Shown one piece after another: positions 35,677-44,227 of a stretch of DNA of 64,000 nt (position 1 is the stretch's first letter; each line of letters begins with the position of its first letter). Source of the DNA: Ruminococcus sp. (GTDB taxonomy: Bacteria > Bacillota > Clostridia > Oscillospirales > Ruminococcaceae); the NCBI GenBank assembly GCA_021199375.1, contig JAJQIB010000032.1, positions 44,060 to 108,059 on the forward strand. The letters run 5' to 3'. The notes beneath the pieces were generated by a model. The model was not told the origin of the DNA, ran no database searches, and saw only the letters and a program-made list of their open reading frames with translations. A program made the translations under genes and the position numbers.

Positions 35677-35705
35677 TTGACAAAACGAAAAAAAAGAGAT
35701 AAAAT
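35677..35705 (+). promoter_or_regulatory. Promoter of the GH26 mannanase gene
   Basis: TTGACA (35677-35682), 17 bases, TAAAAT (35700-35705), about 75 bases before the ATG with AAAGGA upstream. Confidence 0.82.
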
Positions 35706-35778
35706 ATATTTGAAAGTTAGATGATAAATGCGTGAAATGCTTTATATACTTTGATGTTTAAGAAAGGATAATTTTGAT

Positions 35779-37470
35779 ATGAACAGAAAAATCAAGCGCA
35801 TATTTTGCGGAATTACTGCCATGGCACTTTTAGCATCATTGTCTGCCTGCGCCAGCGACGATAGTTCAAGCACAGCCAATGAATCCTCAGATGAATCTGC
35901 AGCTGAAACGACAAGAGCCAGAGAGGTTATCGAAACCGAGCCTGTAGTTGAAACGCTTAGCGGCTTTGACCTAAGCGAGGTTGAGGACTCTAACAGCAAC
36001 GTTCCTGACGATTTTATCTATGAGTGCGAAGCAGAAGAAGGAACACTTGTTGATGATGCTACTATAATGGATAGTGCATTTGCAGGCGAGTACACAGGCA
36101 CAGGCTTTGCGGTGCTTACATCAAGCAGCTCTGTCGAGTTTGAAATTGAATTTCCCGCTGAGGGCAGCTATGATATAACACTTGTAGCATCAGCCGACAG
36201 CGAAGGCACTGAGAGCTCAATTACCATTGACGGCGACGCATTAACCACCTTTACAGTTGACACCACTACCTTTGGTGAAAACGTAGCAAGCAAGGTGCTT
36301 ATCGGTGAAGGCACGCACACAATTGGAATCACTCCTCAGTCAAGCCCGATTTATGTTGACAGTATAACTATTACACCTGCAGAAAAAATAGACTCTGCTG
36401 ACTATGAGGTTTCAAATCAGCTGAGCAATCCTAATGCAAGTGAAGAAACTCAGCGCCTCTACAACTTCCTATGTGATGCTTACGGCAAATACATCATCTC
36501 CGGTCAGTATGCTACAGATAACACAGGACTTGAAAGTCGTGAGTTTATTGAGCTTTATAAAGAGTTTGAGGATTATCCCGCCATCATGGGACTAGACCTT
36601 ATCGAGCTATCCCCCAGCCGTGTTGAGCATGGCTCCTCTGGCGGATATGACGCCATCACAAGTGCGAAGGACTGGTGGCTAAACGAGGGTGGAATCGTAA
36701 CGCTTTGCTGGCACTGGAATGCTCCTGAGCCTTACATCATGAAAAACGGTGGTGCTTGGTGGCAGGGCTTCTACAGCGAGTACACCGATATAGATCTTAA
36801 CGCTATCATGAATGGTGAGGACGAAGAGGGTTATGACCTTCTTGTAAGCGACATTGATGCTATTGCCGAGTACCTCAAGGAGCTTGATGATTATCATGTG
36901 CCGGTACTCTGGAGACCACTGCACGAGGGCGGCGGAGATCCCGAATGGAACAATCCGTGGTTCTGGTGGGGTTCATCGGGTGCAGATGCTTACGTATGGC
37001 TGTGGCAGCTTATGTATGATCGTCTGACAAACTACCATGAAATCAACAATCTCATCTGGGTATGGAACGGACAAAACGTTGACTACTATCCCGGAGATGA
37101 GTATGTAGATATTTTAGGCTACGATGTTTATGCAGATGCAGGCGATTATTCATCTAAAAAGTCGTATTACGACTATACCAAGTCTGCTACCACCACAAAC
37201 AAGATTGTAGCTATGACAGAAAACGGCACCATGTTTGATCCCGATGCAGCAATGAACGACGGCACACGCTGGAGCTACTTCGCTACATGGAACGGCGAAT
37301 TTTTGCTAAAGGATCTTCAGCTTCCCGGAGAATACACCTCAATGGAAATGCTGCAAAAGATATACACCAGCGATCGAGTGCTTACACTAAGCGAGCTGCC
37401 TGACCTTAAAAACTATCCTCTTGATACAGAAAAGTATCTTGAAGAGCATCCTGACGAGGCGTCTGAATAA
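35779..37470 (+). CDS. GH26 beta-mannanase lipoprotein with CBM35-like domain
   Basis: A 563-residue exported enzyme. A signal peptide ends in lipobox LSAC (about residue 24), followed by a Ser/Glu-rich linker. Residues 75-200 form a beta-sandwich resembling CBM35 (YECEAEEGTLVDDATI, then VYDSITI-type ending). The GH26 barrel runs from about 210 to 560: Glu near residue 383 in WRPLHEGGGDPEW is the acid/base and Glu near 481 in AMTENGTMFD the nucleophile. It should hydrolyse beta-1,4-mannans at the cell surface. The C terminus is acidic. A single-gene unit with its own promoter and terminators. Confidence 0.9.
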   Translation: MNRKIKRIFCGITAMALLASLSACASDDSSSTANESSDESAAETTRAREVIETEPVVETLSGFDLSEVEDSNSNVPDDFIYECEAEEGTLVDDATIMDSAFAGEYTGTGFAVLTSSSSVEFEIEFPAEGSYDITLVASADSEGTESSITIDGDALTTFTVDTTTFGENVASKVLIGEGTHTIGITPQSSPIYVDSITITPAEKIDSADYEVSNQLSNPNASEETQRLYNFLCDAYGKYIISGQYATDNTGLESREFIELYKEFEDYPAIMGLDLIELSPSRVEHGSSGGYDAITSAKDWWLNEGGIVTLCWHWNAPEPYIMKNGGAWWQGFYSEYTDIDLNAIMNGEDEEGYDLLVSDIDAIAEYLKELDDYHVPVLWRPLHEGGGDPEWNNPWFWWGSSGADAYVWLWQLMYDRLTNYHEINNLIWVWNGQNVDYYPGDEYVDILGYDVYADAGDYSSKKSYYDYTKSATTTNKIVAMTENGTMFDPDAAMNDGTRWSYFATWNGEFLLKDLQLPGEYTSMEMLQKIYTSDRVLTLSELPDLKNYPLDTEKYLEEHPDEASE

Positions 37471-37479
37471 ATTAAACCA

Positions 37480-37510
37480 CTCCCGTTTGAGCACTGCGCT
37501 CAGGCGGGAG
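37480..37510 (+). terminator. Hairpin after the GH26 gene
   Basis: CTCCCG...TGAGC (37480-37492) pairs with GCTCAGGCGGGAG (37498-37510); followed by CTTTACTG, a weak T run. Confidence 0.55.
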
Positions 37511-37526
37511 CTTTACTGTAAGCTGA

Positions 37527-37555
37527 AAAGCCTCCACATAAAGCGTGGAGGCTTT
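37527..37555. terminator. Bidirectional terminator between convergent genes
   Basis: AAAGCCTCCAC (37527-37537) pairs with GTGGAGGCTTT (37545-37555). T runs on both strands. It stops the GH26 transcript and the cytidylate-kinase-like transcript. Confidence 0.75.
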
Positions 37556-37615
37556 CAATAGGAAAAGTAAGGAAAGTAAAATGAAAAATAAACAAAAAAG
37601 TTGAACTCTAAAAAA

Positions 37616-38239
37616 TCATTCGCCAAGCTTCTCTTTTATCTCGACAAAGTCGCAGATTATCTTGACTGCGCCATCAATTCCGACACTTGAGGAATTGACA
37701 ACTAAATCATAGTTATTTGCAGCACCCCATTTTTTGTCTGCATAATACTCGTAGTAGTTGGCACGACGCTTGTCAGTCTTTTTTATGAAGTCCTCAGCCT
37801 TATCCTTCTCAATATCATATCGCTCGGTGATACGCTGCTTTTTATGCTTCATATCACCTGTTATGAAAATTGAAACAAGGTTGCACTGATCCTGTAAAAC
37901 ATAGTCTGCACAGCGTCCTACAATTACACACGGCTCTTGTGCAAGCTTTTTAATCGTTTCAAACTGAGCTAGAAAGATTTGGTGATTAAGTGGCATTTCA
38001 GCGTTGATTTTTCCATTTCCTGAGAGTGGATAGGTTCCCATAACTAGCGAATAGAGAAAGCTATTAGAGCAATTTTCATCGTGCTTAACAAATAAATCCT
38101 CACAGATTCCGCTGTTTTTTGATGATTCCTCAAGAAGCTTTCTATCGTAAAATGGAACGCCATACTTTTCAGCAATGATTCTTCCAATTTCACGTCCGCC
38201 GCTTCCGAATTCTCTTCCAATTGTGATTACACTTTTCAT
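37616..38239 (-). CDS. Cytidylate kinase-like family protein
   Basis: A 207-residue P-loop kinase-like protein. The start MKSVITIGREFGSGGREIG has the family glycine-rich loop, followed by PFYDRKLLEESSKNSGI and the RRANYYEYYADKKWG segment. It belongs to the cytidylate_kin2 group, common as extra copies in clostridia; real substrate unknown, and it is not the housekeeping Cmk (usually next to rpsA or plsC). Cytoplasmic. Own promoter at 38296-38324. Confidence 0.8.
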   Translation of the reverse strand: MKSVITIGREFGSGGREIGRIIAEKYGVPFYDRKLLEESSKNSGICEDLFVKHDENCSNSFLYSLVMGTYPLSGNGKINAEMPLNHQIFLAQFETIKKLAQEPCVIVGRCADYVLQDQCNLVSIFITGDMKHKKQRITERYDIEKDKAEDFIKKTDKRRANYYEYYADKKWGAANNYDLVVNSSSVGIDGAVKIICDFVEIKEKLGE

Positions 38240-38295
38240 AAATCACTGCCTCCTTTTTTACCGATTCCCCATAATCTTTTTCTCTTTGTACTAAT

Positions 38296-38324
38296 ATTAT
38301 AGCACGTTTTTTGTGATTTGTACA
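38296..38324 (-). promoter_or_regulatory. Probable promoter of the cytidylate-kinase-like gene
   Basis: TGTACA (38324-38319), 17 bases, TATAAT (38301-38296) on the minus strand; the -35 box is weak. Confidence 0.6.
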
Positions 38325-38375
38325 CAATTATTTTCAAAAAAATTGTACGAATTTTGAGCAATTTTATTGGTGATT

Positions 38376-38404
38376 TTGACAATAGGGTCGTATTAGTTTA
38401 ATAT
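38376..38404 (+). promoter_or_regulatory. Probable promoter of the adaptor/permease operon
   Basis: TTGACA (38376-38381), 17 bases, TAATAT (38399-38404), about 160 bases before the adaptor gene. Other A/T-rich -10-like boxes lie closer to the gene (around 38500), so the exact start is uncertain. The remaining gap shows nothing else. Confidence 0.5.
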
Positions 38405-38566
38405 TTTCGCATATCTCAACATCGTTCTATGGTAAATGTGAACAGAAAATCAGGTGAAAATTTGTATACTTTAATATAGAAATGTTCGAGAAAATTTGAT
38501 ATAATAATTATATATGTATGTATTTATATACCTGTAGTTATAACCCTGATTTTTGGAGATATGCTT

Positions 38567-39619
38567 ATGAAAAATTTCAAAACCAATAAAAGGATTTTAT
38601 CCCTGATTCTCTGTGCATCACTTACCGCTTCCCTTTCAGGATGCTATCTGTTGCCGGATGAAGAGGAGGTGCTTGAGGCTCCTACCGTTAAGGCAAGCGA
38701 GGTTACCTACACCACCGTAACTGCACAGCGAAAGACTCTTGAGAAAAAGATTGTCAACAGCGGCACCATTATGAGTGAGCAGCAGTATAACCTATCGTAT
38801 GAAGACCAAGGCGGCACCATCAGCGAGTTTTATGTTCGCGCCGGTGACTCGGTTAAGGAGGGCGATGTTATCTGTGAGATTGACACCACCGAAATCGAGT
38901 ATCAGATTAAGCTCAAGGAGCTTGACCGTGAAAGAGCTTATCTCAATACCGTTGTACTTTATGAAAGCGGATGCACTCAAGCAGAATATGATTATGCATA
39001 TGTAGATGTTGAGCTTCTTGACATTGAGCTGGAAAAGCTAAACGAGCAGCTTGAAGAGGCTGTGCTTACCTCACCTACTGACGGCACAATTTCTGAGCTT
39101 GCGGACGTTCGCGTCGGAGATTACGCTTCACCGGGACAAACTATAGCCACCATCATGCAGACGGACGAGCTATACATAGCAATTGAGCCTAACGACCTAA
39201 CTGCGTTTCCAATAGGTCAAGAGGTACAAATTCGCCTTGACGAGGAGTATTATACAGGTGAGGTCTTCATGAACCCTGATGCTCTTGTTGAGTATCAGGC
39301 TGAGCAGGCAGAAAGTCACGAGGCTGAAACCGATGGCGGAATAGAATACGAGATGGACAAAATTTATGTTCGTTTTACTGAAGATCCACCATCAGATTGC
39401 GTAGGACAGCTTGCTGACACAATCTTAGTTCAGGAAACAGTAGAGGATTGTATAGCAATTTCTAATAACCTAATAAAAACCGTTGACGGCGAAAGCGTTG
39501 TGTATGTGCTTAAGGATGGCGAGAAAACAGCTGTCACCGTTGAAATAGGACTTCAAACAGGCTCTCAGTCGGAGATAATCTCAGGACTCGAAGAGGGCGA
39601 TGAGCTGATAATCAGATAA
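38567..39619 (+). CDS. Efflux-type periplasmic adaptor (HlyD/MacA-like) lipoprotein
   Basis: A 350-residue membrane-fusion-type adaptor. The ATG at 38567 is preferred over one six bases earlier because of its spacing to GGAG. A signal peptide ends in lipobox LSGC (about residue 28). Then a barrel-sandwich (lipoyl-like) domain split by a short coiled coil: EQQYNLSYEDQGGTISEF and LTSPTDGTISELADVRVGDY, then beta-barrel parts (IAIEPNDLTAFPIGQEVQI) and a membrane-proximal domain ending GSQSEIISGLEEGDELIIR. It pairs with the FtsX-like permease 23 bases downstream. Confidence 0.88.
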   Translation: MKNFKTNKRILSLILCASLTASLSGCYLLPDEEEVLEAPTVKASEVTYTTVTAQRKTLEKKIVNSGTIMSEQQYNLSYEDQGGTISEFYVRAGDSVKEGDVICEIDTTEIEYQIKLKELDRERAYLNTVVLYESGCTQAEYDYAYVDVELLDIELEKLNEQLEEAVLTSPTDGTISELADVRVGDYASPGQTIATIMQTDELYIAIEPNDLTAFPIGQEVQIRLDEEYYTGEVFMNPDALVEYQAEQAESHEAETDGGIEYEMDKIYVRFTEDPPSDCVGQLADTILVQETVEDCIAISNNLIKTVDGESVVYVLKDGEKTAVTVEIGLQTGSQSEIISGLEEGDELIIR

Positions 39620-39642
39620 GCATAGCGCAAAGGAGAAATTAA

Positions 39643-42624
39643 ATGTTTACATTACTTTTGCGTAAGATGCGCAATACTAAATGGATGGTACTATGCTTGC
39701 TGGTCGGATTTATCATGGCGGCGGCAATGATAAGCACCATACCTATCTATATGAACGCGTCACTTCAGCGTATGCTGGTTAAGGATATGGAAAGCTTTCA
39801 GGAGGAAAATGATATATATCCCGGAATCTACAGCGCAGAAAGTGACATCACAATGGATGTTTCGACTGAAGATCAGCGAAGCGAGATTACAGAGGTTAAA
39901 AGCCTTGTTGAGGAAAGCTTTAACGATCTTGATGTCCCCGCAGAGTTTGAAAAGACCTTTATCTCAGATGATTATCTTTATGTTACATCCATAGCAGTAA
40001 CCAGCGGCGACTCTGCCTCAAGATTATCCCTTGGAGGCATGACGGGCTTTGAGGATGCGATAGAAATCACCTCAGGACGAATGTACGAAGCCGGTCAGCG
40101 TGAGGACGGAGTATATGAATGTGTAGCTACCGAAAAGGCGCTCAAGCTATCAGAGCTTGCCACCGGCACGGTATACGAAATAGGAAATGTATTTGGTGCA
40201 GAAAAAACTATAAAGATTGAAATCGTAGGTATCTTCGATGTTAAGGATGGCTATGAGGCTTACTGGGCTGAAGGACTTGATGGTTACTACACCACCGTAT
40301 TCACCGACTATGACACCGTCTATGGCGAAATTATGGATACAGGAGCCGTGAACATCACCTCGATGGCTGTAAGATACGCTATCGACTATCCTAATATGGA
40401 TATGAACGGACTTACTGCGATGAACGAGAAAATCAAAGAGCAGGAGCGTATCTATGACGAAAAGGATATAGACTTTGACATTCCTGCATCAGATATCTTT
40501 GTTGAGTACGCAAGCCGTGCTTCACAGCTAAGACAAACACTATGGCTCCTTCAAATTCCGGTTATACTTATGATTTTAGTATACCTGTTTATGGTTTCAC
40601 AGCTTAATGTTGAGCAGGAAAGAAACGAAATTGCGGTTTTCAAAAGCCGTGGAGCGAGTCGAGGACAGATTATATGGATATACATCCTTGAATCGCTGTT
40701 TCTTGGAATTGTATCAGCGGTAATAGCTCCGTTTGTTGGCATGGGACTTTGTAAAGTTCTGGGTGCATCAAATGGATTCCTAGAGTTTGTAAACCGCACA
40801 TCACTGCCAATAACAATGACAATCGATGCGTTTATCTATGCAATTGTTGCAATTGTTGTATTTTTCATTACAACAATGGCTCCAATTATACCTGCAACAA
40901 AGACCACAATAGTAGAGCACAAGCAGTCGAAGGCAAAAAAGCGCAAGATACCGCTTTGGGAAAAGCTCTGCCTTGATTTTATACTAATTGGCGGCTCACT
41001 TGGATGGCTATACTACTATAACCGTCAGCAGGCAAGCCTTACGGCAGATGGACTTTCTGACACCGAGGCTACTACCAGTCCTATAATGTTCATAGCATCT
41101 GCTGCATTTATAGTCGGCTGCGGAATGTTTATCATAAGGATTCACCCGCTTGTAGTGAGAATTGTATCAAAAATTTTAAGCCGAGTGCTTTCACCTGCAG
41201 CATATGTTTCATTTAACAACATAGGACGCACAACGTCCAGCAAGGAACGCTTTTTAATGATATTCCTCATCCTCACAGTATCACTTGGCTTGTACTTTGC
41301 AAACACAGCAAGAGCGCTTAACCGAAACGCTGAAGAGAGAGTTTCCTACAGCATCGGTGCCGATGTGGTCATGCAGGAGGAATGGGAGAGCAACTCAGGT
41401 GAGCTTACAGCATCAAGTGCGGCAAGTGCTGCGGATGCGGCATTAGAAGCAAAGAATAGCGCAGCATCAAACTCAGATCTTGCAAGTGATGATGAGGATA
41501 CCTCTGACAGCGAGGACGAGGACACCTCTGATATTCAGTACGTAGAGCCTGCAATAGAGAGATTCGAAAACCTAGCCGGTGTAGAAAATGTTGCAAGAGT
41601 TCTCATAAAAGAGGGCATAAGGGTTCAAAGCAGTCACATGAATGTTCCAGTTGTCTCAACCGTACAAAGACGTGGAGGCGAGGAGGAAACCGAAACCTCA
41701 TCAAGCGATTCAACCACCAATGTAAACATGATGGCAATTTCTCCGGGTGAGTTTTCAAAGGTATGCTGGTTTGATGACAGGCTGCTTCCCGTACATATAA
41801 ACAACTATCTCGAGGCTTTAAGCGAGTGCCCACAGGGTATAATTCTTTCGACAGCATTTCGTGACAGCTATGGACTTGAGCTTGGCGACACAGTAAATGT
41901 AAGCTGGGGAGGAAACGACTCATTTGAGGCAATTATACTTGCATTCGTTGAGTACTGGCCCTCAATGAACCCATATGACACCGCAAGCGATGGCACCTAC
42001 ATGAACTTTGCAGTTATGAACCTTGACTATGTAAACGTAATGACGAACGTTGAGCCCTATCAGGTGTGGATTAGCATGGAGGACGGTGCGCTAACCGAAA
42101 ATCTGTACGAATCGATTGAAGAGTCAGACATCACACCTACACTTCTCGAAGTAGCTAGTCAAGAGATAATCGAGGAGAAAAACGACCCAATGCTTCAGGG
42201 TATGAACGGCGCACTAACTCTTGGATTTATAATAATAATGGTAATGTGCATAATAGGATTCCTTATGTACTGGATTCTGTCGATAAAGAGTCGAACGCTT
42301 CAGTTTGGTATTCTTAGAGCAATGGGCATGAAATATCGAGAAATTATAGCGATGATTGTCTATGAGCAGCTATTAACATCAGGAGTTGCAATTTTTTCAG
42401 CAATATTCATAGGAGGATTTGCAAGTGACCTGTTTGCTCCACTGTTCCAGTATATGTACTCAGCATCCGAGCAGGTTCCGGGATTCGTGGTAATAGCCGA
42501 ACGCAGCGACTATTTAAAGGTTTACGCAATAATTCTTGCAATGCTGCTGATATCCTTTGCAATTTTGGGAAGACTTATCGGAAAGATAAATATCTCAAAG
42601 GCGTTAAAGCTTGGCGAGGATTAA
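39643..42624 (+). CDS. FtsX-like ABC permease, large
   Basis: A 993-residue membrane protein with two FtsX/MacB-type blocks. N-terminal membrane segment (about 15-35), an extracellular MacB-PCD-like domain (about 40-300), three membrane segments (about 300-425, with the FtsX motif VFKSRGASRGQIIW), a fourth pair (about 455-500), a second extracellular region (about 555-845) and a final FtsX block ending NISKALKLGED. Residues 585-630 are a low-complexity Ala/Ser then Asp/Glu/Ser stretch. Such permeases usually work with a MacB-type ATPase; none is encoded next to this gene. AAAGGAG precedes its ATG. Confidence 0.87.
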   Translation: MFTLLLRKMRNTKWMVLCLLVGFIMAAAMISTIPIYMNASLQRMLVKDMESFQEENDIYPGIYSAESDITMDVSTEDQRSEITEVKSLVEESFNDLDVPAEFEKTFISDDYLYVTSIAVTSGDSASRLSLGGMTGFEDAIEITSGRMYEAGQREDGVYECVATEKALKLSELATGTVYEIGNVFGAEKTIKIEIVGIFDVKDGYEAYWAEGLDGYYTTVFTDYDTVYGEIMDTGAVNITSMAVRYAIDYPNMDMNGLTAMNEKIKEQERIYDEKDIDFDIPASDIFVEYASRASQLRQTLWLLQIPVILMILVYLFMVSQLNVEQERNEIAVFKSRGASRGQIIWIYILESLFLGIVSAVIAPFVGMGLCKVLGASNGFLEFVNRTSLPITMTIDAFIYAIVAIVVFFITTMAPIIPATKTTIVEHKQSKAKKRKIPLWEKLCLDFILIGGSLGWLYYYNRQQASLTADGLSDTEATTSPIMFIASAAFIVGCGMFIIRIHPLVVRIVSKILSRVLSPAAYVSFNNIGRTTSSKERFLMIFLILTVSLGLYFANTARALNRNAEERVSYSIGADVVMQEEWESNSGELTASSAASAADAALEAKNSAASNSDLASDDEDTSDSEDEDTSDIQYVEPAIERFENLAGVENVARVLIKEGIRVQSSHMNVPVVSTVQRRGGEEETETSSSDSTTNVNMMAISPGEFSKVCWFDDRLLPVHINNYLEALSECPQGIILSTAFRDSYGLELGDTVNVSWGGNDSFEAIILAFVEYWPSMNPYDTASDGTYMNFAVMNLDYVNVMTNVEPYQVWISMEDGALTENLYESIEESDITPTLLEVASQEIIEEKNDPMLQGMNGALTLGFIIIMVMCIIGFLMYWILSIKSRTLQFGILRAMGMKYREIIAMIVYEQLLTSGVAIFSAIFIGGFASDLFAPLFQYMYSASEQVPGFVVIAERSDYLKVYAIILAMLLISFAILGRLIGKINISKALKLGED

Positions 42625-42660
42625 GGCTCGACTATACGAGTGCGTTAAAGAAAAATTTAC

Positions 42661-42702
42661 AAATCGCGTGCCTGTCGTTTAGCGTCAGGCATGCGATTTT
42701 TT
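42661..42702 (+). terminator. Terminator of the adaptor/permease operon
   Basis: AAATCGCGTGCCTG (42661-42674) pairs with CAGGCATGCGATTT (42686-42699) and is followed by TTT. The stretch 42703-43049 has only A/T-rich sequence and the promoter below. Confidence 0.85.
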
Positions 42703-42898
42703 GTAATAAAAATCTTAATAAGGCTATTTTCATAATCTAATAATATCTAATATACTTCAAAGCTTACAGCAAATTATCAAAATATTTATATATGGAGTTT
42801 CATATATTTATACAACGAAAATGATTAGAATGGTCTTTTACAGAGCAAACTATGAAAAATAGACAAAATAAAGTGACTTAATTTGTGCGAAATGTATA

Positions 42899-42927
42899 TT
42901 GAAAAAAGTGCGAAAATTTAGTATTAT
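42899..42927 (+). promoter_or_regulatory. Promoter of the acidic lipoprotein gene
   Basis: TTGAAA (42899-42904), 17 bases, TATTAT (42922-42927). The leader is about 115 bases long. Confidence 0.65.
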
Positions 42928-43049
42928 AGTAATATAGAAAGTTGTATCTATAGGTGCGGTTTAGTAAATGAAATCGTTTCCTAACCAAAAAGTGATGTGA
43001 CTTTTCTTTCCCTAATCGGAATCAAATTTTTTAATTGGAGGATGCTAAA

Positions 43050-44066
43050 ATGGAAAAACTTAAGAGATTTTCAGCAGCACTTGTTGCTATGGCTATGGCT
43101 TGCGGTATGATGGTTGCTTGTGGCGACGAGGATACAACAGACGAATCATCCGAGGTTGCTACTACATCAGCTGCAGAAGAAGAAACTGAAGAGAGTGAAG
43201 CTGATGAGGAAGAAGCCGAGAGCGAGGCTGAAGAGGTTGAAGCCTTCACTCCCCAGTATGAATTTAGCGGATATGACGCTTACCTAATGTTTGGTGACTC
43301 ACAGTGGCTATGGGGCAACTGGAAGCCCTCTGGCTATGTTCATTCAACCGAGTGGGAAGAGTCTGGCGGAACAGATTCCTCACTTTATGGCTACGGCGTT
43401 GACGCTGACATCACCGGTGACGGCGAATACACTGTTGCTCTTACAAAGGCTTCAATTGTTGGTAATGACACCTATGTAAACCCCAACGTATCACTTGACG
43501 GTTCTGTACCTGCAATGGGTGCTGAAGGAACTGTAGTATTCTGCATCGACATCGTAGGACTTATGGATGGTTCTGAGGTATCGGGTAATAACGACGATGG
43601 TGAGTGGGTAAACGAAGCTGCTGACGAGACTTCACTTGTTGAAGGTGACAACCACTACAACACCGACACCATCGGCGACTATGCAGCATCAGATATCACC
43701 TGCCATGTTACATCTATCAAGTGTGACGGCGTTGAAGTAGAGTTTGATGAGAGCAAGTTTAGATACGGCAACATCGAAGACAACACCAACAGCTACAGAA
43801 TTGAGATCTACAACTCATATGGTACAACTGCAACAGATCCCGGATTTGATCCGCTTGCTGACATTGCATTTGAAGAGAGCCTTGAGGTAACATTTACAAT
43901 CGAAGGACTAGGCGAGGTTAAGACCTTCCCTGAAACAAGTGTATTTGGCTCTGATGAAGCAACTGACGACACCGAATCAGTAGCTGAAGAAGCAGTTGAA
44001 TCTGTAGCAGAGGAAGCTGAAGCGACTGAAGAAGACGCTGAGGCTGAAGAAGAGGCTGCTGAATAA
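43050..44066 (+). CDS. Acidic lipoprotein with carbohydrate-module-like domain and Glu-rich tail
   Basis: A 338-residue exported protein. Start at 43050 (ATG with GGAGG nine bases upstream). Signal peptide with lipobox MVAC (about residue 24), then an Asp/Glu/Ser/Ala-rich linker (25-70). Residues 72-290 contain YDAYLMFGDSQWLWGNWKP, ITGDGEYTVALTKAS and YRIEIYNSYGTTA, which resemble beta-sandwich modules seen in ruminococcal plant-fibre proteins (from memory, not verified). The last 50 residues are nearly only Glu, Ala, Val, Ser and Asp. Likely a surface binding or structural protein. A terminator follows. Confidence 0.75.
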   Translation: MEKLKRFSAALVAMAMACGMMVACGDEDTTDESSEVATTSAAEEETEESEADEEEAESEAEEVEAFTPQYEFSGYDAYLMFGDSQWLWGNWKPSGYVHSTEWEESGGTDSSLYGYGVDADITGDGEYTVALTKASIVGNDTYVNPNVSLDGSVPAMGAEGTVVFCIDIVGLMDGSEVSGNNDDGEWVNEAADETSLVEGDNHYNTDTIGDYAASDITCHVTSIKCDGVEVEFDESKFRYGNIEDNTNSYRIEIYNSYGTTATDPGFDPLADIAFEESLEVTFTIEGLGEVKTFPETSVFGSDEATDDTESVAEEAVESVAEEAEATEEDAEAEEEAAE

Positions 44067-44101
44067 TTTAAACATTTCTAGGACTCTTTAAGTCTTTAAA
44101 G

Positions 44102-44138
44102 AAGCGAGCATGACTTTAGATAGTTATGCTCGCTTTCT
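44102..44138 (+). terminator. Terminator of the acidic lipoprotein gene
   Basis: AAGCGAGCAT (44102-44111) pairs with ATGCTCGCTTT (44126-44136), followed by CTTAAT; a T-rich end. Confidence 0.75.
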
Positions 44139-44167
44139 TAATATTATGTTACAGAATAAAAAATCGA

Positions 44168-44196
44168 TTGAAAAAAGTAGAGTAATGTGGTATAAT
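44168..44196 (+). promoter_or_regulatory. Promoter of the flavodiiron operon
   Basis: TTGAAA (44168-44173), 17 bases, TATAAT (44191-44196), 32 bases before the ATG. Confidence 0.8.
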
Positions 44197-44227
44197 AAAA
44201 GCACAAACAATATTGGAGGTAGCTAAT

